Source of the DNA: Citrus sinensis
Taxonomy: Eukaryota; Streptophyta; Magnoliopsida; Sapindales; Rutaceae
Length of the DNA stretch: 64,000 bases
Direction of reading: 5' to 3'
NCBI RefSeq assembly: GCF_022201045.2
Contig: NC_068560.1
Coordinates: forward strand, 29,467,501 to 29,531,500
The notes under the pieces were generated by a model. It worked only from the letters and a program-made list of their open reading frames with translations. It was not told the origin of the DNA and did not search any database. The position numbers were made by a program, and so were the translations under genes. Every line of letters starts with the position of its first letter. The stretch's first letter is position 1. Below, piece after piece: positions 11,050 through 23,840 of this stretch.

Positions 11050-14000
11050 CTAGCTGAAATTGAAGCCACCGGATGGAGCAGGAGGATTCCCATTGCCTCC
11101 AAATCCGAAACCAGGTTGAGAAGCATCCCCTGGTGGCATTGTCTCATCCTCGTCATCCAACCAATATGTTTCCAGAAGCTTTACAGACTTCTCATAAATC
11201 TCAGCATTGTCGTGAGTTTGTAAACTCTCAATTTTCTCTAACCCCTCAGCATCATCAATCATTTGAGTAAAGACATTTACATCTGTGTTGCCCAAATTCT
11301 TTTCGGCTTCTCCCACCTTCAATATGTTCTCAAGCCCTTCCAAACAGACGGTAACAATTCTTGGATCGGGACATACAAGAAGATCACACAAGGGCTTGAT
11401 GCACCCTTGAATCACAAGGAATCTGCAACCAACAAAGATAAATAATATGTCAAGACCAATATGCATTTTCATACCTTTAAATAAAAATGGTACAAAAAGT
11501 ATGTTCGTACTTGATTTGCTCATGAGTACCACCAGATGTGGCGTTTGAGATAGCCCATGCGGCCTCTTTCTTTATGTCAAACTCAGCATTTTCAAGTAGA
11601 GTAACAAGGGGGCCAATTATGTTAGCCTCAATCACAGCCTGCAAAAATTCATTCACAACAAGTGACAAGGCACAACCATATGGCTAATTTATAAATAATA
11701 GCCCCCCAAAAAAAAAATGCAGAAACATGAAAAAAAAGCTACAATAATTGAGAATGCATGAACATGCATAATTGCCTGAATTTGCTCCCTGTTGCCAGCG
11801 GTGATATTCGAGACAGTCCAACAAGCTTCCTTTTTAATGCTCTTTTTATAATTGCCCGACAACAGATTAAGAAGGCACGGAAGTGCTTGATATTCGATAA
11901 CGCACTGAGTGGCAACCAAAACAAGAAAAAAGAAAAAAGGGAATCAGCCAATGACACTGGAGCATCAATAAGTTATCATCGGTGTCTCTCTTGCATTACT
12001 GCTATTATTTAATTCAGTCAAAGTTGGTTGGAACACAGCTAAACATTTGATAACCATTAACAAATTCTTAGAAAGAAAACAGCAGTTAAAAGGACGGCAA
12101 CCTATAAAGCATCTTATACCTGAGTTTGCATATCATCCCCGGTGACTATATTGCCAACTGTGCGAAGAGCAGGTATAAGCACTGAAGGAGAAGGGTGCCT
12201 GGAAAATTCAGCAAGAGTTCAGAGCTCTAGAGCACAAAATGTATTATCAAAAGGAGAGCATAATTAGCTAAAGACTCACATTAGAAACTCAGCCAGACGA
12301 GGAAATACACCAGCTTCAATAACAGCTTGAATTTTGTCATTCGTGCCATCAGAAAGATAGGAAAGTGCCCAACAAGCATCCGTCAAAACTTCATCATCAT
12401 TTGAATGAATAAGATGTGCAAGAGCAGGAAGTGCAGGGCTAACCTAATAATTAGAAAAAATCAAAAAAATAATAAAACCAAACATAGTAACAAAAATCCA
12501 CAATTCAGAGATTACATTTGAAGGCAAGTACTACTCAAGAAATTAGAACATCATAAAAGTCAAACCTGGTCAAAAGGTGGTTGAGGCTTTCCTCGACAAA
12601 AGTTTGAAAGAGTCCAGGTAGCATTTCTAAGCATGGAAAGCTTTGGTTGGCCATTCAATTGTGCCAACAAAGGGACCAAACCTCCTTGGCTAAGAACAAG
12701 ATCACGGCATCTTGGAGAGTCACCAGCAATATTTCCCAATGCCCACACAGCCTATGTGTTGTAGAAAGAAATGAAAAGGGTATCAATAGCAATGCTCATA
12801 ATTAATAAAGCTTGCTTAGTTAATAATTTGATCAAACAAAAAACTACCAACTCAAAACAAGAGAATAAAAGGACAACATTCAGAAAGTTAAATCTAAACT
12901 ATATCAACATGATTCAGCACTAATATTTGTAAATACCTGCTCGCGAACATCGTCGCTTGGAGAATAAAGAAGTTTCACAAATATTGGAACAGCACCATGA
13001 TCAATTACCACCTTAGTATGCTCGGAAGTCCCAGAAGCAATGTTCGTAAGAGCCCAAGCCGCTTCAAACTACAAGAATTAAAATAGATTAGAATCTTAAA
13101 AGATATTTCATTAATCAGAACCTTGACACATACAAGGTCCACTAAGTAGAACCTTAAAATACAACATGACATCTACCAAACCAAAACATACCTGAAGTTG
13201 CGGATAATCCTCCCTCAGAAGAAACTCAACAAAGCGAGGAACAACACCAGATCGTATAACTTCTTCAATTGGTGGGCTGCGTTCTGGTGCATGAGAGGAG
13301 AAAAAAAGGTTCAATATTAAAAAATAATAATAATCAAACAATTAGCATCCAAAACTATGCATTAAAAGAACCAATATCTCACCGATGGACAGCAATTTTC
13401 GAAACTGAGTGGTACACTCATACTGCACACCACTGTCATTAGACCAAACACCGGCTACCATCACAGGTAGATTTTCCAACTGTCAAAACATTATGAACAC
13501 AAGAGTCATAACTTGCACATAAAGTAAAATTAAACACAAGCCCTACACAAAATCAAACAAAAGGAGCCACAATGTATTAACCCTAATCAAACTTCAACAA
13601 TCATATACTCAACAATTAATTAAAAGTTAAAACCAATAAAAACATACCCTGATCATGATTACAAACAATATGAATTAAAAATATCCGCAAACAAGCTCTA
13701 ATTTCCAGCAGTATATTCTTATAATTTTTCACTTCACTTCAATTGAGTTGAGATTTTTTTTTTTTACAAAACTTGTGCTAGAAGCTAAGAGGATATAGAG
13801 ACAATATTCACAATATACGGAAAACAAACCCCAATTAACTAGAAATACTACATAAAAAAAATTAACTAGAAATTAAAAAGGAAAAAAAATTGGACTAGTT
13901 ATTTACGAGACTGACCTTCTTCGCTGTACCAGGAGCGTTAACATCATTAGCGAGCGGTTGCTGGTTTTGCAGACCTTCACGTCGCTTCTTCTGCAAGCTT

Positions 14001-14128
14001 TCTTCTCTTTTGTTCTTTCGGATCTCCACCATGTTATCCTCTCTCCTCCGGCGACCTTCATCGGCGTCGACTGCTACCTTGTATTTGTTGCGTCGACTGT
14101 CGGCTTTCGAGTTCGGCCTCAACGACAT
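11050..14128 (-). CDS. IMPA: Importin subunit alpha
   Basis: Ten coding exons (14128-13916, 13479-13383, 13283-13192, 13068-12937, 12751-12566, 12443-12280, 12198-12120, 11904-11776, 11638-11511, 11422-11050) add to 1,593 nt, 530 residues, the usual size. Importin alpha is the adaptor that binds basic nuclear localisation signals and importin beta. Residues 1-71 (exon 1) are the arginine/lysine-rich importin-beta-binding domain. Armadillo repeats follow, with the hallmark ladder of W and N residues ([75 protein letters not shown]). The C-terminus is acidic, then Gly/Phe-rich (GFGFGGNGN). The exon 8-9 intron appears to start with GC rather than GT (11775-11774). Exon 1 ends at the IBB boundary. 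Plants have several paralogues; I cannot say which this is. Confidence 0.95.
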
Positions 14129-14330
14129 CGTTTCGCGGTTGAAGTTAAAACCCTAATTAAATTTCAAATATATTTATATATAGAGAGAGCGAGAGAGAGG
14201 AAGGGAGATTGTTGGGGCCTGGAGGCAGTTTCAAGAAAGTGAAACGAGAGAGAGAGAGAGAGGGGAAAGAGGAGGGGCTTTTATAGGATTGTGAGGGGAG
14301 GAGGCGGAGTAGTAAACGGGTTTGGATCGC
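14129..14330 (-). promoter_or_regulatory. 5' region of importin alpha with telo-box and GA tract
   Basis: Just upstream of the ATG (minus sense) lie a telo-box AAACCCTAA on the plus strand at about 14149-14157, a TATATAAA-like stretch near 14172-14180 and GA repeats at about 14182-14196 and 14247-14261. These are common features of plant housekeeping promoters and 5' UTRs. Exact transcription start is unknown. Confidence 0.4.
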
Positions 14331-15804
14331 GAGTTTATTGCGGGAATTGCCATTGCGGTTGCCGTTAACGGCGTCGTTTAGTTGTTACAAAATTCATTAA
14401 TCATTATCCATTGATTGAAATATCACAGTTGTTTAACCCCACTTGTAAGTTGGAACCGCGTTTATCGCCAATGATGATAAAATATTAAATTGATGTAAAT
14501 AAAAATAAAATTTCATAGAAATTATCTCAAAAATACTACAATTTAGAAAAACAATTTTTGTGTTTAAATTTTAATGTTGAAGGGCTGCCAATTTCATAAA
14601 TTGATTAATTGTTCATTAGATTAAATTTTCATGAAAATGTTAATTATGAACCATTACCTTTCTTTATTTGTTATTAGGTAAATCTTTTCTAAATAACGAT
14701 TGAGAATTGTTAATTAATCCTCTTGTGTTAGGTAATATATTTTTTATTCCAAGGTGGATTTATATCCTAATTATTTTTTTTTTTGGACGATTCATGATTA
14801 ATGAAAAAAGTATTTTTTTTTTTAAGACTTTACAGCATCGTAGGATCAATGTATATCTTTCTATTTAGGAGGAACAAAAATTCTAGCATATTGTGATTGT
14901 TATTCTGCTGTTATTATGAGATTATAAGAATTATATTTGAATAAACAACTTAAAGGAAGTGGACGATCCATATAACTTATTTCTTGTAGTAAAAATAACA
15001 TATTTATAACTTAATAGATCTCTTATTTTTACTGCAATTTATAACAAATTATATGAATTGTCCACTTACTTCAAAAGAGAAAGAATAAGGTTAATATATA
15101 TATATATATATAAAGAGCCATTATTAATGTAAATATTTATAAAAATTTGTTAATAGCACACTTCCTGTTACGATAAAGAATAAAGATAGGTGTAGACAAA
15201 ACAGAATGTTTAATTTGTTTTAATTGTTTATTTCATGGGGTGCCGGTAAGAAAAGGGTTTCAAAAGGTTTTTACCGCTCAAACTCACCCCATAATACATC
15301 GATTTTGCTATGACTGGCTCAAAACAGCAGCTCGACCCAATTCCTAACTGCCACCTTACCACCAGGCAATTGCAAGTTATTTGCAACTTGCACCCAAAAG
15401 GAATTCTTTAAGTCTTTTTCACCAAGAGATGCCTCCGCACTCGACAGCCGCAACTAACACGATGAAAACAACCGCCTCTAAATAAACAAACGATTATAAC
15501 ACGACGAATTGTCCCACGTTTCTTCAACTAGAACCCTTCTTTCCCTACTAATCCAGAGAACAAAACAATTATACGTACACATACATACCCATGCCAAACC
15601 TACACTAAATTCAAGTTATCCAACCCAAGAGGGAGTTGAGTATTAGATGCTATTACTAGGCCCCCACCAATTATTGCTGCCATAGACTTGTATCTTCATC
15701 CCGTGAAAATTCTGTTTTTTTTTTCCCCGATACACTCGTATATTATCAAAATTATATTAATAATTATACTGAAATTTATAATTAAACAAATTTTTAGGCG
15801 GATC
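14331..15804. other. Intergenic, AT-rich
   Basis: No coding exon recognised. Contains a TA dinucleotide microsatellite at about 15092-15112 and stretches of A and T. No terminal repeats were found here. Confidence 0.4.
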
Positions 15805-15812
15805 CTTTATAT

Positions 15813-16853
15813 TAGGCTTGACAATTTAGTCCGACCCTATTTTTGGCCCGACTAACCCAACCCTAATTTTTAGGGCTTTGGCCCGAATTTTCGGGTTTAG
15901 GGTCGGGCTTAAAGCCAACCCGACCCTATTTAAAAAAAAAAAAAAAACTAACACACTCACACAAAAAAGATTATGTTTGAAATGGTTGTGGAATTAGTTG
16001 AGGAAATTAGAATTAAAATTAATTTAAGTTTTAGTGAGTATTTAATATCAAATTATTTAAATTAGTATATAGAAATATTTTAGAGTATTTTGTGGCATGA
16101 TTGACATTCGAATTTTCATCTCAAGGTAATAAATTAGTAATGGCATTTATACATACATACATACATCATATATATATATATATATATTGTTTGTTATTTT
16201 TTCCATTCTTCTTGGATTTTAATTATATTCTGCTGAGGTTCAGACAAGAAAAATAAAATAAAAAAATTAAAGATCTACATCACTAAGAGCATGAAATTCC
16301 AATTCAATTGAATTGTTAATTAAGTAGGTGGAAATAAAATTATATTATCCAATTGTCATATAAGCATAAAATTACAAATAGTAATAAGTAAAATATAACC
16401 AAATTATATTACAAATGAATCATTTATGAACTCTCTCTATTTTGACTTTTGACTTTTGAATTTGATCAGAGATTGATGTAGATATTCTAAAATACCAATA
16501 TTAAAACCTAAACTATTGATGCTTCGGCTTCAAAATTGGTTGTTGTGAACACTGAAAGACTTGGAGAGATGGACAACGGTAATGATTTCACATTTTGCAA
16601 GGCAAGTTTTCGGCAAAAAAAAAAAAAGTTTACGTTTTACGGATTAAAATTGATTTATTATTATTTTTTGTTTAAATTAATTTTAATTACAATCGATAGT
16701 GTCGGGTTAGGCCCGACCCGATGTTGGTCCGATTTAGGTCAGGTCAGACCCAATTCGTTTGGACTTTTATAGAATCGGGTTTTAATTTTATTTTGATCGG
16801 ATCGGATTGGGCTTGGTCAAGTCCGAACCCGACCCGACCTTTTACCATTCCTA
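15813..16853. mobile_element. Non-autonomous hAT-like DNA transposon
   Basis: The left end TAGGCTTGACAATTT and the reverse complement of the right end TAGGAATGGTAAAAG both match the hAT terminal pattern (TAGGG-TG-CAA type). Flanking 8-bp sequences CTTTATAT (15805-15812) and CTTTACAT (16854-16861) agree at 7 of 8 positions, the size of a hAT target duplication. Subterminal regions are packed with short GGGTCGGG / CCCGACCC motifs (15830-15930 and 16700-16840), also typical of hAT. The 1,041-bp body is AT-rich, holds CATA and AT microsatellites (about 16150-16188) and no transposase reading frame, so it must have depended on an enzyme from elsewhere. Confidence 0.65.
16150..16188. repeat. CATA/AT compound microsatellite
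   Basis: Four CATA units are followed by an AT run of about ten units, inside the hAT-like element. Confidence 0.8.
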
Positions 16854-16861
16854 CTTTACAT

Positions 16862-17469
16862 AATACTAAAAGAATATCTATTAATCTTAGATTATAAAAA
16901 GATAATTTTATCCATATTTAATTCTATCATAACAGAAGTCGAATCAAACCCGTACACTCAAGCTTCACACGCAAACCTTGTACGAGGGCTGTGCCAATGG
17001 GCTACGAGCCAGCAGAAATATGAAATATTTGTTGGTATCATCAAACGTGTCAGTCTCTTAATTGATGACAAACATCGGATCCAGCAGAAATTTTGGGCCA
17101 GTCAATGACACGTGGTCTTTATGAGTTAAACGCATAACGGGCCACACCTGCCTGATTGTGCATGAGGTACAACTGTCAATCGGCACCAGCATCAACAGCA
17201 TTCATATGCAATTTCTCCATGATAATTGTCAATAAAGCGACCCAGTTATAGCATAAACATAACACATCATTTAAATAAAAGAGATTTTATTTATAAAGAA
17301 AATATCACGGTCCAAATGCTAACACCCCCGAGATTAAAAAAAAAAAAAAAATTTCTTAAACTACCCACCCCCAACATGGGGATTAATTTGAAGATTAGAA
17401 CAAAATGGGGGGAATTGATAAACAACATCATCATTAGCTTGAATGATCAGAGATGATCCAGAGCGATTG
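16862..17469. other. Intergenic, 3' side of J-domain gene
   Basis: No coding exon. The right part should include the 3' UTR of the minus-strand J-domain gene. A CCACGTGTCA-like sequence (GACACGTGG) near 17107-17115 contains an ACGTG core, the ABRE/G-box motif, but it lies on the 3' side of the only nearby gene. Confidence 0.35.
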
Positions 17470-18522
17470 TCAGCAACGAGAAGTACCGCGCTTGGCCGCT
17501 TTACCCTTTGATGTGTTGACACGTGCTTTTTGCGCATCCGTAGGATCATAATTAAAGTCGAAGCTCATCCCATCCACCATTTCCACGAACGTCCTTTGGA
17601 GGTCCTCAAAACTGTCCCCCTGGAAGATTAATCAACCGGCTGAGAATTTGCAATTACACTTATACCCTCACTAATGGTGCTGAAAAGGTAAGAAGGGCAA
17701 GGACATACCTCGTCTTTAACATTATTCATCATGGAGACCATCTCTTGCATAAAACCATAGAAGTCCTGTTTTGCAAAATTTCACAGAGTTGGGTAACTTG
17801 AAAGTAATTAATGCAAATATCGAAAATTAACGAAGATACTTCTACGGGACAAAGCGATGCCGTGATTTGGTCCAATGGAAAAAAACACGACATCGTTTTA
17901 CCAGCATAAGAATTCACGGAGTACTCTCGAAACCCGGCGTGTCATTTAGTAGCGTTCCTACTTGCTAAATTCTAATCATGCAATACGACGCCGTAATAGC
18001 ACAAAAAGAAGATATTTTTGGAGGTACCTCATCTTCTTCCTCAAGGGGATCATAAAGTCCAGCATCGTACATTGACCTCTTGTTCTCATCCGAGAGGACT
18101 AACAAAATCAAACGGAAGTTTTAACGCCGTCAATCGGAACACAGTAAAAGCTTTAAAAAAATAACAAATAAATGAAGAATTCAACGGCGTCAAGATACAA
18201 GTTTCGATAACTTTACCGGAGTAAGCTTCTTGAATTTGCTGAAACCGGCGTTTGGCTTCCCCGGCCACTCCCGGGTTCTTCGCACTCCTATCCGGATGCC
18301 ATTTCTTCATAATTACCACAAGAAAAAAAAACAATTTTAACCGATCGGAAAACTTCTGACGAGAAAAAAAAGCGACGTCGATTTATGGAAAGAAGTTAAA
18401 ATTGTTACCATGGCGAGCTTGTGATAAGCGGAGCGAATGTCAGAGAAGGAGGCGTCCTTGCGAATCCCAAGAATCGCGTAGTAGCTCAAAGATCCGCCGT
18501 TGGATCCTCCTCCTCCATCCAT
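17470..18522 (-). CDS. Small J-domain (DnaJ-like) co-chaperone
   Basis: Five coding exons (18522-18409, 18304-18217, 18098-18028, 17765-17709, 17619-17470) add to 480 nt, 159 residues. The J domain occupies about residues 14-80: [24 protein letters not shown], then the invariant HPD in KWHPDR (HPD about 41-43), then the helix-4 region ending YDAGLYDP. J proteins stimulate the ATPase of Hsp70. There is no Gly/Phe linker or zinc finger, so it is type III. The tail is acidic (EEEDE), then a segment with FYGFMQEMV and a short basic end ([10 protein letters not shown]). The start was set at 18522 (MDGGGG); an upstream in-frame methionine at 18549 would add nine hydrophobic residues. Close in layout to plant J-proteins of about 160 residues. 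Its client is not evident. Confidence 0.85.
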
Positions 18523-19622
18523 CACAGCAACCAAAAAAGAAAACAGCAATAAGGATGTAATATGCTTGTCAAGATAAAATCATATGAAGAAACGGAAACA
18601 AACTGTTATGAAGAGAGCATTTGGAGGATTGATAAAGCAGAGAAAAATAAAGGAATTTTTTGGTTTCTCCTTTTTTTTAATTGTTTTTTTTTTTTAATCC
18701 TTCTCACCTCCTGGGTATGTGTTGCGTTTAGAGACTTAAAAGGGGATTATTGACGACTGTACGGGTGATGAAGGGAAGAGAGACGAAAATATCTTAGGGG
18801 AGCAGAAGAGATACGAAGGAGGAAACTTCGAGAGATTTGAGCCCGGAGGCTAGATATTTTTTAGGAGATTAGGGATATGGCATTGGACTTTGAGAAAATT
18901 TACGTGGATTGCCACTATTCTGATCGGGCAATGTGGGTGTGACACGTTAGCGTTTTGTTTTAGATCGTCTACTGAAGGGGTGGTGAGTTAGAAAATTAAT
19001 ATTTATTAATAATTTTTTTTTGAAAAATATTTTGTTTTCGAATTAATATTCATTAAAAGCTTAAAGAAAAAAACTCAGAAATGCTCATATTTCAAGATAA
19101 TCTTAATTAATTAAAGCATGTTTATTTAATCACTAAAGGCTTGTGTATAACCCAAAAAATAAAATAAAAAAGTATATCGTATTTGAAATTATAAGAGAAA
19201 CATTCGAGTAAGATGCATTATTATTTATTGGAAAAATATATTTTTCGAATTTTATTTTAATCATTCTATTTGAGATTGTACGGTGTATTTGTTGAAGCCA
19301 ATATTGTGGAAGCAATTGTAAGTTGGCACTTGGCACCTTGCATGGAAGATACAACGTATTTGGTAATGTACTGATTTTTTGAGCCAATTGACATTTAAAA
19401 AGTTATAAATAGTATTATTATATTACTATGAATAGACCTATTTTACACTAACATGCGCATCACTTCATTTTAGATATTCTTAAGGTTCAATTTTCGTTTT
19501 TTTTTTCCTTTTCTTTTTCTCATAAGTTCTTACAATCAAATAGTCTTTTTTTACCCCTTTAATTTTCATCTTTTACAAGTTTAATTTACGCCGTCATTAC
19601 CTCAATTTGAATTTTATTCTAA
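18523..19622. other. Intergenic, 5' side of J-domain gene
   Basis: Probable promoter and 5' UTR of the minus-strand J-domain gene near 18523-18850. No other gene is supported. The rest is AT-rich up to the target duplication of the first 202-bp MITE. Confidence 0.4.
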
Positions 19623-19631
19623 TTTTTAAAA

Positions 19632-19833
19632 GAGTAATAATACAGTCACAAACTCTTGTACAAATATATTTTGTACAAACTGACGTGGCATTAATTCATT
19701 GGTTGAATGAAAATATAAATTAATAAAAACAAATCATGTGGGCTAAGTGATATTTAATTCAATCAATCTTATCATGCCATATCAATTTGTACAAAATAAG
19801 TTTGTACAAGAATTTGTGGCTGTATCATTACTC
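19632..19833. mobile_element. 202-bp MITE, Mutator-like (copy 1)
   Basis: Long terminal inverted repeats of about 60 bp: left GAGTAATAATACAGTCACAA and right end whose reverse complement begins GAGTAATGATACAGCCACAA. A perfect 9-bp target duplication TTTTTAAAA flanks it (19623-19631 and 19834-19842), the Mutator-like size. Non-coding. A second copy of exactly the same length lies at 33714-33915. Confidence 0.88.
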
Positions 19834-20236
19834 TTTTTAAAACTACTTTCGAATCATGAATCAAAGAGCCCTCATTTTTCTGTGTTGCCAATTGCTGTTT
19901 CATGTTTATGATTATTGAAAATAGATATTGGAACATCATAATGAGGATAAAAAATGCTACTGGGGATTTTTGTGGTGATGATCTTTAAAACTTTGGGATA
20001 AGTTCATGATTTCTAAAAGCTGAGGGTAGTGAAGAGAAGTTTTTTTTTTTTCGTTTTTTACGTAAAACAGCTTTGGTTTAAAAATAATAATAATAACAAT
20101 TAAGATGCAAATGCAAACCACTCAACCACACCTTATTTATTTTATTTTGGTGAACAAAACTAAAACCCAAAAACCAATCACCAACTATAATTCATTAATT
20201 CCAAGGGCATAAAACAGTTTTTAATATTAAAAAAAT

Positions 20237-20426
20237 AGTAATGCTACACATCCTAAATTTTTTATTCCAAAAAATTATTATAAATAATGTGTCATTTATC
20301 AATTGGTTGCTGAGATAATATAATTAATTCACTTAGATCTTATAAAAAATTATCAATTACTCAATTAATGACACATCATTTAAGATAATTTTTTAAAATA
20401 AAAAATTTGAGATGTATAGCATTACT
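20237..20426. mobile_element. MITE, about 190 bp, second family
   Basis: Terminal inverted repeats of about 60 bp: left AGTAATGCTACACATC, right GATGTATAGCATTACT, with further pairing inwards to AATGTGTCATT / AATGACACATC. Flanking A-rich sequence (TAAAAAAAT / TAAAAAAAA) could be a 9-bp duplication but is low in complexity. Non-coding. A diverged relative seems to lie at about 24785-24930. Confidence 0.7.
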
Positions 20427-21277
20427 GTAAAAAAAATTTAATTTATTAAAATGTGTTGATGGGGGTTGATTCTCTAACCAGTTAAGTCCCAAATCTAAGC
20501 AAAAGATTTGATTATGGATGGCTAATGAATTTTCAAGAAATATCTCTCCTTTATGATTGCTAAAGAAGATGTTAACTAAAGGTGAAAAAGGAGGCCATTA
20601 AAATGTTTGTTTGACTCCTCATAAGTAATTAAGAGATGAGATTCCAAGTCCTCCAATCAAATTAAGCAAACTTATCAGGAATTAATTAATTTCCCGGCAC
20701 ATTGGATGGCTGACGTTTCAATTCTCACTTTTAAAACAAAAATCCTTCGTCTCACATCTTTTTGGGCATCACACGAATCAAGGATCCCAATTGCTTCCAA
20801 TAGAATTGATAATGACAACAATTTAATCTTAACAATACTTTATGTTTCGAATGCTAAATCTAATATTTTTCCAATTGCTTTCTTGCAATTTCTTTATGTT
20901 TAAAATTGTGAGAGAGAATTGGTTTACATTTATGTACCATCAAAAAATAAATAAAATAAATAAATCATAACCATTTCTTTGATTATTTGAAAACTATGTA
21001 CAGCGGCTGATCATTGCTTCACTAGTTTAGAAAGCAGGAAATTCTGAAAGGAAACTAAACCTAACACATCGAGGAGAAACTTATAGTTTTGTATCTCCTG
21101 ATAGCAAGAACTGGAAAATGGAAAAGAAATTGCAAGGAAGCAAAACTAGATACAAAATTAAACTAGCACAACTTATAAAGGAGTGATGATTTAGGGGGGG
21201 CGATGGTGGGTGGTACTGCATCTGATTATTGTACAGTTTCAACACCATCACGTGTGCAGTTTCTTGAGGCTTAAATG
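20427..21277. other. Intergenic, 3' side of CBP60 gene
   Basis: No coding exon recognised. The last 250 bases before 21278 are probably the 3' UTR of the minus-strand CBP60 gene. Confidence 0.4.
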
Positions 21278-23840
21278 TTAGAGCCTAGTATTCATATTTA
21301 TATAGAAAGGCCTTGAGGCCATTCTTCTAGCAGCCAAATCTCTCCTCACTGATTCCAATATGACAGCAGCTCTTATCTTGCACCAGGCTGCTTTTGGTTT
21401 CCCAATTCTGGAAATATGTACACCAAAATTCGAGTCACTGCTTGGAGCAAAAAAAATGCCATTGCTTTGCTCCCATATTGCATTACAGGGAGACCAACCT
21501 GGCATCTGAAGCTGAGGCATTTCAACTGCTAAGTGATTGCTTGGCACCAATTGTGGACAACTGGGGCACCAATTGTTTCCTCCGCCGCCGTTGCCGGGTA
21601 CCGGGGGAAAATCACCCACTGTAAGGCTGTTTTGGATGGGATGAGACTGATGGTCATCTGCTACTGCTTCTTGGCTGTAAGATGTCGAAGTTGACGCATG
21701 GTCTAAACCGAATTGCACTTCTGAAAGGAAAAAAAAAAAAAGAAAAAACTTATGGCTTCTGCAAATGTATTTCTTTGGTAAATCTATAGAATCTAAAACT
21801 TATATACCTTGATGGGCGACTGGGAACTCATGATTCTGCAGAATTGAAGTTGGACTACTAAGTGCTTCATCTTGCAGATTTGGTGAGGGCATTAAAGGGC
21901 CAAAATTGGCGCGTGCATCAATTAGGACGAATTGATTCACATTTTTATAAGCTACCCTCTTTAGATTTTCCACTGAAATCTGTCATATGAAGACGGGTAA
22001 GTTGTTTAGCCTCCAAATCTGATGGTGTTTGCAACGAAAAAGGTTAGTTTCTGGAAGTGAAATACTTACCTTCTGAGGGAAGGCAAGATCATTCGGATGC
22101 ACACAATTTTCACCATCAAATGTTACTGCTACAAGCTTGTATATGGAATTAAGTAAGAGAATAATTCCATCTCCGGTAAAAGCATACAACTTCCCATCAT
22201 TTACGACGCAAGTAGCAGCATGTTCCACTATTGTTTCCCATGTTTTGTTTGAGGCACTAATTATCTGCAGCCCACAATTAAGGTTGAATCAGAAACATCA
22301 CTGTGCATAAATAGCCTCAGTTAGCTATGAGGTAACTCTTACTTTGCGTAGTGACCCAGGATCGGTAGTATGCATACGCAAGAAATCCTTCACGTTATAA
22401 ACTCCCTTTTTAGCCAACCGTTCATGGTATTTGCCGTCTTTGGCTATCTTCTCCAAGCGCCATATATCATCATCCAAGGATGGAGGATAATGTTTCTTGT
22501 TCACTGCAGTGAACATTTTCACGAGTCAGTCTTCAAAGGTTAGCCACTAAACAACAACAAAGGTTCATTAAGCTTTGAAACTTACATTCTCCGCGATGAT
22601 CCTTCACCACAAAAGCTTCACTTTTAGCTTCCTTGATCCTCGCTTCTCTACAGCCTTTTTGCAGAACTCTGGCTCCTAGCCTGAACTTTCGACATCTTAT
22701 CCAGCTACTATTATCAGTGAAAACTATGTCACTGAGAATTCCAACTCCATCTTTTAATGTAATATGCAGCTCCCCTGTGACTAGTGGGCGTTTACCTTCT
22801 CTTTCGCGAACAATTTTCTCTAGGAACTCCCTTTCAGTCCAATTTTCATGGTCATCAGAACCAAAATCACCATCAAGGACAAGGATCTCGACCTTCATCG
22901 AAGAGTAGGGGCCAGACGTTACTCTGGTCTTGCTGATAGGATCTACCAGCACTATCTTAACCGGCCCACCATCCTCAGCTTCTATTCTGCTGCCGGTGTA
23001 GATTGGACAAGGCAGTTTATTAACAAAAAGCAACTGCAGGCCTCTTCCTTCAGATGTCTCAGCTTGGTTAAACGAGGATCTGCAAGCAAAGGCCAACACG
23101 GGAAACAAAATCAGACCCTCCACAGAAATTTGTGCAAATTATGCACCCCTCCCATTAAAGGGAATTAGGCACAACGAATTAACTTAGAGCCGGATGAATA
23201 CGTGATTCATCAGACTTTAGGAAGCAATTAACAAAGAACTCACCTTGCACCGGGGTGAAAGCGGGGCAGCAACACGCGTTCCAACTCCTCTCGCACCTAA
23301 CAAAAGATTTTTAAGTGGTTCAAGGCTAAGAACTTATAGGAAATAATTTCTTTAGAGACACAAAAAAAGCTCAGACTCATTATATTAACAGCATCAGATA
23401 ACCAAGTTATTAGTTCATCTCTAATGCTGCTATTATCATCCTGTTAAGCCCATGCTGCCAATCACCAAGCAAAACTGAACTCATGCCTTGAACTTTAATC
23501 AAGCTGAACAGAATCAAAAGCAAATTCATTTGAACAAAATCAACAGGATGGATTTTTATCATCTTACCACACTGCGAATACAAGGTTCAAGCGAGGCTAC
23601 CATTTTATTCTGCCAGTTCCCCTTCATTACATCATCAACGACCCTGCAACAAGAACGCATAAAACCCAGAATCAGAAACCAGCTACTACAAACACAGAAA
23701 CAATCTAATCTTTCAACTCAAACGAAACAAAATTAAGCAAATTACTTCTTAAGAGTAGGTCTCTTCCTGGGCTCCGGAACCAGAACTCCGAACCCGTCAT
23801 CATCAAAAGGCCTCTTCGGCACCATTTTAGATTGCGACAT
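21278..23840 (-). CDS. CBP60: Calmodulin-binding protein 60 (CBP60) transcription factor
   Basis: Eight coding exons (23840-23746, 23643-23568, 23296-23244, 23079-22586, 22503-22343, 22264-22070, 21979-21808, 21720-21278) add to 1,689 nt, 562 residues. CBP60 proteins are plant-specific DNA-binding factors; CBP60g and SARD1 switch on salicylic acid synthesis, CBP60a represses it. The N-terminus is basic (EPRKRPTLKK), then VVDDVMKGNWQNKM and VREELERVL, the usual start of the family. The conserved core runs from about residue 85 (LQLLFVNKLPCPIYTG) through FRLGARVLQKGC and DDIWRLEKIAKDGKYHERL to about 360. The C-terminal part is Ser/Pro/Gly-rich and ends in WCKIRAAVILESVRRDLAARR, a basic amphipathic segment fitting a C-terminal calmodulin-binding site. 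Gene order recalls the CBP60g locus, but that C-terminal segment is more like CBP60a-f, so subtype is left open. Confidence 0.9.
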
